NCBI GenBank assembly: GCA_021904315.1
Contig: CM038918.1
Coordinates: 18,057,349 to 18,121,348 of the forward strand
From: Sphagnum magellanicum
Lineage: Eukaryota > Streptophyta > Sphagnopsida > Sphagnales > Sphagnaceae
Direction: 5' to 3'
DNA length: 64,000 nucleotides
The notes beneath the pieces were generated by a model. That model saw only the letters and a list, made by a program, of their open reading frames with translations, was not told where the DNA came from and searched no databases. The position numbers and the translations under genes were made by a program. Positions 37,000-49,640 of the stretch are shown piece by piece; the first letter of the stretch is position 1; each line of letters opens with the position of its first letter.

Positions 37000-37560
37000 T
37001 TGTTTCTTCACTCACCTTGCCAGTCTCTGAAGTTGAATATTTTAATGAAGATCCTGCTGCCACCAGAAGCTTAGATGTTGGATAGCAGCACATGGCCTGC
37101 AGCATTTGAGGGCTCCCTTTGCCACATTTCACATGTGCCAAGGTTGTGGCACTCCATGCAACCATATCCTTCATTGGAATCATGTTGAACCAGTTCAAAA
37201 CATCCATGTCAACAAGGCTATTTCCCACATACACAACTGCTTTGGTTGATCTTTTCATCAACATGCTTGCTCTCTTCTAGTGCACCTACAGTGGCAAATG
37301 CATTCAGAACACCCACAAAAGTAACAGAGTTCTGCTCAACCCCCTCATGTTGCACTTGTTGAAACAATTTTCACGCCTTCTGCCCTTGACTAAATCTCAC
37401 ATATCCTGCACAATAATGTCATTCCATGTAGACACATTGCATGTGGGGATCCTGTTGATGACATTCCAAGCATTCTTTATGCTCCACCGACATGTGGCAT
37501 ACCTCTCAGCAAGGCAGAGGGTGTACAGCTCTCAATCCAGTGAGGTGTGGGAAGATCTGC
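37000..37560 (-). pseudogene. PPR (PLS-type) gene relic
   Basis: On the minus strand, pentatricopeptide-repeat signatures occur in the usual order. A TWNDII-like segment lies near 37420, VTFVGVLNAFATVGALEESK near 37260-37330, VGNSLVDM near 37215-37235, and FNMIPMKDMVAWS with HVKCG near 37115-37185. The segments lie in different frames; a TGA interrupts the first and a frame change near 37250 separates the second from the third. The usual YAKCG after VGNSLVDM is lost. An intact plant PPR protein of this class has several hundred residues, so this is a decayed fragment. Plant PPR proteins bind organellar RNA; this copy can no longer do so. Confidence 0.75.
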
Positions 37561-38223
37561 AGGCTAAGCAGCAGATCACAGGAGCTGGGGGCACACACTG
37601 CGCCCGGGCAAATCACAGAAATCTTGCCACGCCAAATTTTCAAGGGTGCTTCTACATAATTTTACAGTTTCACCAGCAATGACAGTTCTGCAATGTTTTT
37701 ATTGCATATTGCAACCTCCATTGTGAAGGTATTGCTACATAATGTTTGAGTTGCATTTGCAGATGCTCACTAAGCAGATCTTCAGACTAGTTGTACTTCA
37801 TGATACAACAAATTTATCTGTCCCAATGCATCTAGTACATGCACATTTCACTCGGTTGATTACGAATCAGAGTTGTGTTTCCATAGACAGGAAGCCATGC
37901 AGATAGCCATGTGCTTGGAATGCAGATGTGTCCCCTTTGCTGGAAATGATATCATACATGTTTACTATGCACTTCCTTGGATTGATCTGAGGTACATTTT
38001 GCTATCAAATCACACAAGATGGCAGAAGCATCATTTGTGACTGTTGTCATTACCCTCCACTAACAACTTGAAACCCCATTAGCATATGTAATCCAGAAAC
38101 AAACCTCAGAGGAGATGTGATTGTCAGAAATCAAACTGACTTATTTCTGGTGTGCAAGCCAAGCCCACTCCTTCATTGCAGCAGAGGAAAGAGAATAGAC
38201 AAAATAGGAGTTCTTGACAGAAA
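37561..38223. other. Spacer between PPR relic and methyltransferase 3' end
   Basis: No coding motif was recognised; the part nearest 38223 is probably 3' UTR of the minus-strand methyltransferase gene. Confidence 0.35.
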
Positions 38224-41200
38224 TTAAGCCTGTTCTGGTTTACAAGCTGAGAGCATGATAAAGTTTCTGTGCCGGATCGATTTAATGTCTACAAGTCCAC
38301 ATATTTGGAACAGCTCCTCCAGCTCTGCGTCATTCCAATATCCTGGTCCTAGTGTGGAGATTGCTGCTTGCTTCAATATCTGGACATTTGAAAATGAGAG
38401 GCAAATGTCAAGCTAACTGTGCAAGGTGAGTGAAGAAATGAAAGGCAGATCATGAACTTCTACTGGCATAAACTTCACCTCATAACAGCTTCCTGAATGT
38501 GGAGATGCATAAGAAAACACAACAAATATGAGTTTTCCAGTCAAGATATCTAGTTGATTACGCAAACAGTTTTGAAATTCTCCAGCGACATCTAGTGTGC
38601 TAAGAACCATTTGTCAAACACAACACCTTGAAGCAAGAGAGAGAAATCATCCACTCTTGAGATGGAGACTTATGCAACACACCTTATGGAGTTCTTTATT
38701 ACCAAAGTCCAGGAGTGGGCTGAGGACATAGGTAGTAGCCACAAAAACACCACCAGGTTTCAAAATGCGGCTAATCTCTGAGACCTGTAAACAAGAGCTT
38801 CATTGGATGTCAACTGGAATAGACAAGATAGTGACTCCCCCTGAAAGCTCTGTAATTTGGGGAAGACCAATATGAGCATACGTGAAATTCTGACATTGGA
38901 AATAATTCTCATAAGAAGAGGGAATGAAGTTTGTGAATTGGTTCTCACCCCAGCAGCAGGTGAGGTCCAGCAATGTAAGGCTGCTCCAGCATGCACTGCA
39001 TCAATTGAACCTGTTGCAAAAGGCAGCCTCCCAACATCTGCCCTGACCAGTGCTATGTCCCTGAGCATTCAATACAACCTCATAACCATCACCAGTGATC
39101 CTACTTGCATAATTGTGTGTGATCACAGTGCATATAGGATCTCTTGTTTCAGTTTTTTGTCAGCAAAAAAGAGGTGAGAAACAGTTAGGTGAATACACAG
39201 CAGTCAGCAATCTGTCTTGCTTAATGAACTCATAAGTCTGCCGAAGCATGTTCTCTGAGAAATCAAGTGCAATTACTGCTTTGAAGTCTCCACTTTGAGC
39301 AAATCGTCGAGTGAATAAGCCACTGCCACAGCTGACATCCAGTAGAACCCCTCCTACAGTTGGTTTCAAGAAATCTTGGGCCATCTTCACCTACCCACAT
39401 CAGCAATGCAAGGATGTTAAACAGAAATTTGAAGCACTAGAAGAGACAATTCAACTAGGAGCATTGAAGCAAGCAGAAGAAGAGCAATGTGGTAAAGAAG
39501 AACACCTCTTCATCAGGACCTGGAAATCCATATATGTTGAAGTTCTGACGCCATCCTCGCTCATACACAAATGCAACCAATGGACTCCTGCATCAATTAA
39601 TGTTTAAAATTTGGTTTCTTCACTTGCATGCATACAATACAATCTGCCTCCCTCCAGAAATGTAAACACTGAAGATAAGATAAAACCTGCTTTCCAGGCT
39701 ATGTGTACTGGTCAGTGACTTCTATTGCAGCATTATGGCATATCAGAAGCTGATTCTGTGTGCTTATATTTTTTCGTAATAGACAGATACTCTACAAGTC
39801 TAAAATCTGTGTCATTCCATTACCAGGGGCCATCAAGGCAGGCAAACACCTCTACAACTTCAACAATCTCACAAATGAGAGAGAACATCCATCACAAATT
39901 CTCTTAAGGAAGCAAACCATATCATGGCATACGTTATTTCTTGCTGGAATCAACTAGGAAAAGATAGTTGCAGGCAAGGTAACAACTGTACCTGAAAAGC
40001 TCTGTTCTAGGTCTTTGAATTTCCTGATACTCCTTGGCTGTTGCCAACAGAGTAAGGTCCAAATACACATCTCTTGTAGAATAACCTTTTCTGCACCTTG
40101 CACAAAAGAAAGCTGACCTCGCTACTGCTGCCCTGCAAGCAAGTATACTCTCCATTACTGCATACTTGTCACTTGTTACACTTGTTTCTTTGAGACAATA
40201 CTGGGGCAATCAATCAATGAGGATTTGGTTGCAATATTCCAAAGCTGATTGATTGCCAAATTCTACACTACTAGCAAGCTTAGGAACAGTTAATTCCAAC
40301 CTCTTTTGTGATCCTCGAGTACTGCTGGACCAGACACTGTAGTCTACAATTCATGAGTAAAAAATAAGCCACTACAACCCAGCCTTAAACCAAGCAAGAA
40401 TACTCCTGGACCTAAATTTCCAGACAAAATTCTGACCACGCTTGAACTTCCAAACATGATACAGCCTTCAGACAGAAGTATAACTGAGACAACTAAAACA
40501 AAGATTGAAGAAAGTGCAACCCTAGTCACTTACTGGTTCAAGCCTGCAGGACCTTTTCTTATGAGAGGCTCAAAGCATATAGGGCAACATAGTAGCTCTG
40601 TATCTGATGTAGATACCTCTGTGTCCTTGTTCACTGTGCTTGCAGGCTCCTGACATTAAAGAATTTGTGAAATAGCAATTGAGTAAGCCACTTACTTGAA
40701 AGAACAAGCGGATCATTGCATAATGGTTCTGCCCTTTAAATCATATCCATAAGGGTGACAAATATTCAACATACTAAATTGGAAACACATGGTGGTTAGC
40801 ATGGTAAAGCCCAAGTGGATCCTTCAATTATGCTGGAAATGTTTTCTATAGTGGACTCCGCATGATCCTAGAATGTGGGGATACCAAACTTTGCCCCGTT
40901 TTTTGCGCGCATAATGTCGCTACTCTCCACCCTGTAGGGAAGAGCCAGTAAAAGAAAAGTCCATGATAAAGGAGCGATCAAGATGGCAATTCGCAGTGCA
41001 ACGCCACCACCACAACACTTGCAAAGAATCCGACAGATTGCACAGAGATGAAAGTATCGTGCATACCGAATCGACGACAGCCGGAGTAGACATGGCCCTT
41101 GCAACTGTTCTTCGTGAACTGAACCGCATCATGTGCTCTGATTTTGTGTACATAAGATGATGCTTTGTGACTCCATAGCTGATCACAAAACGCAAATTCC

Positions 41201-41345
41201 GTCCTTGTATCGGCAAGGTGTCAATATTCCGGGACAGGAAATTCCGTGAGGAAATTAGGAGATTAAAACGCCGTTGCACAGCTACATGAGACGACATCAC
41301 CCTCATCGTCGTTGCCATCTCCACAACCATGGTAGTTGCCCTCAA
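38224..41345 (-). CDS. Plastid SAM-dependent methyltransferase, At1g78140-like, 393 aa
   Basis: Eight exons on the minus strand: 41345-41067, 40649-40534, 40132-39992, 39587-39506, 39390-39197, 39060-38949, 38784-38683, 38379-38224. Phases agree at every join and the product is 393 residues. Residues 1-93 are Arg/Ser-rich and low in acidic residues, as in a plastid transit peptide. A zinc-ribbon-like pair follows (CPIC 115-118 and CARC 142-145). The class I methyltransferase fold has motif I LDVSCGSGLF (223-232), Asp249 after VIAL, RADVGRLPF (277-285), then GAALHCW and LKPGGVFVATT. The C-terminus (ELEELFQICGLVD, NFIMLSACKP) matches Arabidopsis At1g78140/At2g41040-type proteins as I remember them. 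The substrate is not known to me; ubiquinone/menaquinone methyltransferases are distant relatives. The exon 4 donor (GTGTTC) is weak. Confidence 0.9.
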
Positions 41346-41590
41346 AATCCTCCACTATAGGTACACATCAAATCGATAGCAGATTCTCGACCTGAAGTTG
41401 TTGCAACTTCAAACCAGCTAGCTTCTCCGGTACTTCAGAAAAATATACAAAGAGTGACCTCCCCGAGGCGAGCAGAATCGTCTGATCTTAGTACCTCGAC
41501 TACGAGTCTTCCAGCAACTGGCGTTCAAATGCCGCACAAATTTCAACAGAAAGCTCTCTCCCTCACGTCAGGAATCGCAACCTGACCAGT

Positions 41591-42295
41591 GTTGGGCGGT
41601 TATATCCCATATACTGGTAACCTCCGGTTGTTCTGGTTTCGAAAAAAACTTGGACCTTCCTTGGCTCTGTTTTTTTATTTTAAATTATTTAAATTTTTAA
41701 TTTTTAAAAAATCAAATAACCTGTGGCTCCAGTAATTTAAAAACTTTCAGGATCAAAAGAGCATCCAATTCCGGTTCTTTTCCACAAAGCTTCAAAGAAC
41801 CTGTGGTTCTCAAAACAATAACCGGAAGTTCTCATGAAAGGTTACTACTGGCCGCTGTTGGGCGGTTATCTGATTTTTGTAACCTCTGGTTCTGGTTTCT
41901 AAGAAAAGTTCTAAATCAAAGGACATGTGGTTCTGGTTTTTCTTTGAAAAATCTCAAAATTAGAGAACCGAAGGTTTTTTTTTTGAATATTTTCAAAATC
42001 AAAGGACCTGCTATTCCGTTTATTTGCAGACTTCCGGAATTTTCAAAAAAACAAAGCCTCCAGAGATGGTGTCTCTTAAAAGCCTCAAAGAACCGGAGGT
42101 TCTTGAAAAACCAACTGGCAGTTGTATGAATGGTTACTGTCCAGTGTTGGACAGTTATCTGAATTTTTTTAAACCTCTGGTTCTGGTTTCTTGGGAAAAT
42201 GGAAATCAAATAACCTTTGGTTCTGGATTTTATTTTTTTTTCAAAATTCAAAGAAAACCTGCACTGGTTTTTTTTTTAGTGTACATGGAAAGTGC
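41591..42295. repeat. Tandem array, 266-289-bp unit, 5' of the methyltransferase gene
   Basis: The phrase GTTGGRCRGTTAT, then AACCTCYGGTT and TCTGGTTTC, recurs from 41591, 41857 and 42146 (steps 266 and 289). Internal GGTTCTGGTTT, TCAAAGAACC and AGGTTCTT words repeat as well. The array starts about 245 bp upstream of the methyltransferase ATG, and related sequence occurs at 6240-6560. Confidence 0.75.
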
Positions 42296-43860
42296 TTTTT
42301 AATTTTTTTTATTAATTAAAAAAAATTACCTAGCTCAAAGAGCTTTTGACCTGGATCTGTTTTAGCAAAAAAAATTGATGACTAAGCCCTAACCAGAGGA
42401 AGTGATGAGATAGCCCTAACGAATGAAGTACTAGGTTGATGGATGTATTGGTAGAAAATGCCAAGAGAGAGGACGATTGGCTATTAGTCACTTTAGAGGA
42501 GCTGCATTTTGCTTCTTGATGTTTTTGCTATTTTTTGTGTGTTTGTTGTTTGTAGGTTATGGAATTCGGGGTGTTGTTTTTCATGGGATGCTAGGGCCCA
42601 AATTAGATGTCGGTGGTGGACCGTTTCTTCCCGGATTTCTTTTGTTTGGTGATGCATGATTTGCTAAGGGGAGAGAAGAAGGCGCTTGGTAAGGGGAGGA
42701 GATAAATACCTAACAAGGAGGAAAGCTAAGCACCTTGGTTTTCTCCTTGAATTTGGTTTTCAATTAGGGAGGTTTGTGTTAGAAGCTTTCAAGAAAAATG
42801 CTTGAAACTTGGATTTTGAATAGGTTGTTCATTTTTGTTTCATTGTTTTCCTCTACATTGAAGTTGGTGGGCAAAGTGTTAGGAGTCGATGTGTTAATAG
42901 AGTTTTAAGGTGGAAGTGATAAGAGGTTCAAGGGGGTTGTTTGGACTGGCCTTAATGGGATTCCTACTCAAGTTGAACGTGCTTGAGATAATTGGGAAAG
43001 GTGCATGGGAAAGATTGAGTATTGGAATGCTTGGGAACTCCGAGCAAGTTTTTTCTATAATGGGAGATTTCCAAGAAGATTTGAAGAAGATGTTGTAGAT
43101 ATTGCTTGTCCATTTATTTGCCAACTCCATACTTAAATTTATGTTGGGATTTTGGAATGTTGTGTGAAGAATTCAATTTATGTTATGATACCCAATGGAA
43201 GGCCATGATAGTCCATAAAGAAAGGATTCTAGAGCGTGTTGATCCATCAAAGTCCTAAAGTCCTATTATCAAGTTATAAGAAATTGTATTACCCCACACA
43301 CATTGGTTGTGTGTTTACAAGGTTTTTTGTATTGACATATACACTCTCATTACTCTGTTGTGATGAATTAGCATACAAATTTGTATACTACCCTCTTTTT
43401 TGTTGACTAGGCTTTCAAAAATATGATTGCCCACCTCTACATGCATTATGCTTTTGAAAAGCCCATCAACATTTTTTCCTATGATACCAAGTAGGTATTT
43501 AGTGAGGTATCATGGCAATTTTTCTATTAGATAAAATGAATGACTTTTACATAATGTAAAGTCCTTGGGTAGGCTTTATAGGAATTACATTAGAACTAAT
43601 TATTGATGAAAACTTGTCAAATGTCAATAAAACAAAACATAAAAAAAAGGAGAAAAAGGTACAAGATGGATGGACCCAAGTCCAAGCAAAAAGAAGAAAT
43701 CACCAATTGGGCGAACCACAAGGGGAATATGAACAAATATGGTACTTAATCCCCCTAGTCACAAGGAGCATATTAGATAAGGAGAGGGGAGGAACACACA
43801 TGAAAAACACTTAGTTTTTAAAAACCCTCACCTATAATAACAACACATTTCAAAATAAAG
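42296..43860. other. Intergenic, nothing recognised
   Basis: Frames of about 60-78 codons only. No conserved domain or clear repeat ends were found. Confidence 0.45.
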
Positions 43861-43869
43861 GTCGCATGT

Positions 43870-45440
43870 GTTCGTTACAATTTTGTTAACACCATTTGTT
43901 TGTAAAATGAACACAAAACAAAGGAGGGCCTCTAAAACCTTTTACATTCCATGCCTTGTTAGCACATCGATGAAAAAAATCTCGTCAACTTGTTTATGCA
44001 AACACCCAAAAACCTTTATAACTAGAAGGAGAAACTGGTTGTTAGGTATTAATCATGATAAAAGTCATCCTTAGCATGAGCTACAATTGTAATGATAACC
44101 TCATGAAATAGAGTTGCATGTGAAACCAAATCTGTTCAATTGGAGTCAATGATAATGATGTCAACCAATGTTTGAACATCATCCACCAAAACCACAATGT
44201 CGACTCACGAACATGTAGACTAAAGAATAGGCGATGGAAGAATGTGGGTATACTCACATAAAATGTGAAATCTTGCATCTTTTATGATACATGCAAAGGC
44301 ATCCCACACAACATCATGGGAAGCTGTCTTTTCCCCACCATGGATGCAACAAATAAAGTGGATCCCCATGGGGTCCAAAGGTTGACCATAAATACAATGT
44401 GACAAGCCAAGGGCTAGGGGATGGGGGAGGCCCAACTAAGTGTGCAATGTAGTGGAAAAAACATTTGAAGTCAATCAAAAAAGGATCATTGGGTGGGTAA
44501 ACAACTACGCATTTGCACTTGGCCTCACATAAGATATCAAACACATTCAAGTGAATCAAAAAACAAAACAAAAATGATGTTTAAAAAAAAATGATCATGC
44601 AATCTCTCTAAAATATTCTTCCTAAATCAATTTGTTCTTCTTTTTGCCAACTGCTAAAAAAGGGTACACATGCCACCACCATTAAAGGAAAAAATTCCTT
44701 CACCAACCTCAAATGGGCTTAAAAGGATAATGGGCCTACTTGTTCATTCCTATCACTTCCAATAAAATGGGTGAAAGTGCAATAAGAACTTTAAAATAAT
44801 GATGGTAGCAACAATAGCCTGATTCCTTAGATAAATCGCTGAAACAATGCCCTTTATAGAAATGAAGTTTAACCATCCACTAAAATTGGGGAGACTAACT
44901 TGTCAAACTTGGGGAGCCTAGGGGCATTCAAAAGAACATGGGCCCAAAAGCCTTTCAAAATTCCCAACATAGTCAAATTGAAAGTGGGAAGTTAATTTGA
45001 AAACCTAAAAGAAAGGAGAAATAACAAAGCGAAAAGGAAAGCCTTTGAACAAAACACCAAAAAGGACCCCCAAATGTTACCTTGACATCCCCTAACCTCG
45101 AAAACGCATTAGCATGATGGATTTCTTCATCCAAAACCTCCTACAAAAAGGATGAAAAGAAGGAACCAAAACTAAAAAAGACACCTAGGATCCTAATGTC
45201 ATCAAGGGGGCAACAAAGACTAATTGGGAAGGCAAACCCATGAAGCAAGCTAGAAGGGGCCCAAGTTGAACACTTGTGAAGTTGAATGACCAACCCCACA
45301 AAAGCCAACTAAAACCAAAATGATTGAAGGCAAAAGGAACAACATGGGTAAGGCCTAAGATATGGGTGTCATTAGCCAAAGAAGGGAGAATATAGGAAAA
45401 ATAATGCAAAACACAAAAATAAACAAACATAAAAAAGAAA
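43870..45440 (-). mobile_element. LINE-like reverse transcriptase relic (C-terminal part)
   Basis: Reading the minus strand, the segment around 45380 gives PSLANDTHILG, corresponding to the (F/Y)ADD box of non-LTR reverse transcriptases, with the first Asp changed to Asn. Farther on, GQPLDPMGIHF..CIHGGEKTASHD (44300-44400), ILCEYTHILP (44220-44260) and VDIVVLVDDVQTLVDI (44150-44200) match, from memory, the C-terminal region of a plant element family annotated as RNA-directed DNA polymerase. Stops and frameshifts interrupt it throughout, and no 5' end or target duplication was found. The element is dead. Confidence 0.55.
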
Positions 45441-48400
45441 AATTGGCAAAAAAATCACCCTAACACATGCCTGTAGATGAAAGGATGACAAACAAATCTT
45501 TCAAAGGGTAGTGATACTAAAGAACAAAGGAAATTGAAGGGCCTAAAGGAATGAACAAATGAGACAAATTATGCCTAATGGACAAACTACAAATAAATGG
45601 GACATGTGTAAAAAAGTTGACCTAAAAGAATCCATGGAAAGCTTCACATTTGTGTTTGATTAAAAATCCATCAAAAATTCTAAGCATGGGGAATTTGAAT
45701 CCAAAAGATGTAGGGCTTGCAATGCACAATCGTTTTTTATGATGTTTAAGCTTAAGCAAGAGGGGTAAAAGCCTTATTCACACACACAAGCTTCCCAGCA
45801 CACCCGAGGGTTAAATTTCATCCTAATTGACACAAAGGGGGTAGACCATGAATAGAAACTAGAGGAAATAGGGTTGCCAACAAAGCTTGGTTTGAAAACA
45901 AAGCCATTATAAGTGCATGTGCCTAAAAAAATGTTATGCCTAAAGTTATTTCCAATCCATATGCCCAACTATTCCAGCACAAGAAGGAAGGACAAGACAC
46001 CACTAAAAGAATAATAAGAACAAATGTTAAATAATCACATCAAATGGGTCTCAAACAAGTTGGTCTAAAGGAAGGCGAAAATAACTTGCACCTTTTGATG
46101 CAAAACAAAAGGAATGTGCACATATAGTTAAAGTTGAAGAAAACGCAAAAGGAAAGCATTAATGGGATCCAATGCAAAAATTTAAGCCCAAGCTATCACA
46201 TGGGGAAAAGGGGTTAGAAATGAAATCGAAAAGCTGAGGGTGCTATCAGAATGCAAAGACTAAAAAACCTAACAATGTTTCTAGTGACAAGCCATGCCAT
46301 GCTATGAAAATAAAATGTTGCAGCAAAAACAAGGGATGTTGCACTAAACCCCACTTTTACCCCCAAGGGATGAAAAAAGGAAACATCAACCATGCGCCTA
46401 AAAAGCCACGCCTAAATTAGAAATTGATGGAGGCCCAAGGTTGGCCTCCATTGGGAAACCCACGTACCTTACAAAAACCCACAAGCCTAACAAAAAAAAA
46501 GGGGGGGGGGGGAAATAAAACAACTTAAAACCACCCAAGGGCAACCCCACCTTCCCAAAAAAATAGAAAAGCAACCTAGAACTTCCCAAGGCCAACCCCA
46601 CCCTTAAAAAAAATCTCTTTTATTTGTATTTGTCAATTCTTCTTTTATCACTTTTTACATGTTGTTGAAATCAAGTGGAGGAATGTTTCTTTCTCTCTCC
46701 ACTTCATCATATGTTCTTTTCCCTTTTTGTCTTCTATGACAAGACCAAACATATTGACATCCAATATCACCACATTTGAAAACATGTGAACATAACAAGC
46801 ATATTTCCATATGTATTTTCCTAAAACTCACATGTTTGTTAACATCTTCACAAAGTCTTTTGGCACTATTAAAAACTCCTACCTTTGCACAAAGCTATGA
46901 TTGTTTGGACGAGAAACAAGGGTAATGTTTTTAAGTGGGAGTGTTCAACCTAATCTTTGCAAAAATCACATATCCTTGTGATATAGGTAAATAGGTTATA
47001 AACAAATGTGGAACTATTGATGTCAACTTCTTCTTCATTTATGATTATAATCATTTGGACTTATGTGTAACCATTATTCATAATTCACATAAAATTTCTT
47101 ATGACCTTTCTTTCATGTGTAAGACCATTTATAACAAGGTGATGCAACAATTGTTAAACAATTATTGTAAACTTGATCTTCATGTTTAAATTTGAAAAAC
47201 ATCATTTAATACACATAGGAAAACAATATTATTATTATTGTATACAAAAACATTTAACTAAAACTTAAGTGATAAATGTTTGCTTGAATTAAAAGGGGTG
47301 CTCATTTGGAACAAAGGAATCCAAAAAGTTGAAACCATCATTTCAAAAGAAAAAAAGGGTCCATTGGATGCATGTTGCAATTCTTCATTTTTTGAATAAA
47401 AGTTCTACCATATGTTGATATCAAATTTGACAAAAAAAATTGAAATTTTTGAAAAAAATCTTTTTAACATGTCTAAAATTCAAAGAAATTATTCAAACAT
47501 TTTGTTTAATAATTCAAATTTTAAAATTATAACATTTTAAAAAACTAACAAACATATTATATACTCAAATCTAATATATAAAAAGTTGGAAATATAATAC
47601 AACTATTAATATGTAAAGTATTTTGATAATACAAAATACCAATAAATGTAAATTTATTCATCTATACGTCAAACTTCACTAAAGCATTTACTTGTCGAAT
47701 CCATAATTTCAACATCATCAAACAAATTTTCTTAATCTTTGTGATCATCCTCATTAGTTTCTTCACCTATTGCATTAAATGCATTAACCAATAATGAACA
47801 TGGCATATTACTCCATAACAAAGATTTGAAATTTCTTTTCAAATGCTTTCATTAAACCACACTTTTCTTATCCTTTGATTATCATGTCAAAATAGCTACC
47901 TGCAACTTGTCAAGCTTCAAATGATTTGTATACACAATAATTCACATAATGTACCAATATCCAAATCAAGTTTGATTTCCAAAGCATGACATTCCATCTA
48001 TTCATAAATACATGATAAAGACCACTCTTGAAATATGTATTCAATTTGTATTTCAATGACCTTTTGAAAATGACATATGTTGGCTGCAAATTCAAAGTAT
48101 AATTTGAAGGTACAAAGAGAACACAAATAAAAAAGAAAAACATCAAACTTGTTTATAAACTAATAGTAAATGAACAAAATTGATTTTTTCTCCTCAAATA
48201 AATTCATTCTTTGCACAACATCTTTGTTGTAAGGCACCAATATCTTTCAAGCACATTGTCAACATGTTTTGAAATAAGATTAATGACTATTTGTTATTGT
48301 GAAATGGAAGTCGTAGTTAAGCACAATTTTGTTGTTGTTGTTGTTTTGGGTAAGTAATGTTTTATATTATTTATAAAAATCACTTGCATTTAAAGTAGTG

Positions 48401-49640
48401 ATCCATCACTTAAAGATGAAAAACAAATTGTCACCTACCTTTTATCGTCCATCCTAATGACCAAATGATATTTTTTGTCCCATTCACTTGCCAAGTGTGT
48501 TTTCAAACCATGGGAACCAAATGAATACCTACACATAAATTACTAAAATATAAGTTGAGTATTTCTTTATGTCTACATGCCCTTGTAAATTGAAGCTATG
48601 TAGTTTTCATCAATGATGTGCATCCAATTCAAATGAATTTCGCTATCTAGGAACATCTTATGACAAATTATTTTTTTCAACAAATGCATACTATGATTTA
48701 AGGAATATATGTATACCTATTTCATTCATGTTGACAACCAAGGTAGGTGGTATGTCATATGTTTAAACCAAATATGCAACCTCATAAGCCATGAACATTC
48801 CTTAATTTTCCCAATCTAATGTAAATTTGTCACAAGTTATGATAACACATTTATAAGTCCAATTCAATTGAATCTTTGTAAAAACTCAAGTCCATTTCAA
48901 TTCGATTTTGAATTTTCCAAAAATCTTAAGAACACAAACATCAATGAAACAAAAGATAAAAGGTTGATTAATGCCAACATTCAATGGGTGTCTTCCATAT
49001 TTCATCTTCAAAAGCAATTCACATAGTTTTCATGAATAAAATTTAACCTTTCAAACAAGGGACTTTTGTGTTAACTTGTAGCATAAATTGATTTCACCTC
49101 TTTAAATGATTCAAATATTTTGGTTTCAATTTTCTATTAAAGGTAAACATTCATGCATGGAACTTTTATTGAGCTTCTTAAAAGGTCCTAATTGCCTTTT
49201 AAACACATGTAAACAAGTAAACCAAGTAAACAAAAAGTTATATGCCAACTTCAAAAGACAAGACCTTTCACAATTCATTATAAAAAACTACATTAGTTGA
49301 CAATAATCTTCACTCAAACAATTCACTAGAAAACAATTTTAAAAAAAACTTATACTCAACTTTCAAAAAATGCAACACCTTGGAAGTATTTCAATGATGT
49401 ATGGTTCATGCTCAAATAATAACCAAGTTTGTTTACCGCAAATTGATTGATGTATGAACCTCTCTTGCCCCTTGAACTTTGTTATGATTATTAGGGCAAT
49501 AAATTTGAAGTTGTGGAAAATATAAGAATGAATCTTATTTGCAAAAATTTGTGAGGCTCACCAATTGGATTTTGGTATTGCAATTGTTTGAAGAAATTGT
49601 AAATAAGAAAGTGCTAAGGGTAAATGTTCTTAAGCTAATT
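45441..49640. other. AT-rich intergenic DNA, probably old transposon sequence
   Basis: An A/G run (46493-46512) and short, mostly minus-strand frames are present. The part next to 45441 may be the 5' portion of the LINE-like relic but has no motif I can name. No gene was found. Confidence 0.45.

Noticed and set aside
47910-48146. Minus-strand 78-codon hydrophobic frame in AT-rich DNA
   Set aside because: Low-complexity Phe/Leu/Tyr-rich composition expected from AT-rich sequence; no motif or splice context.
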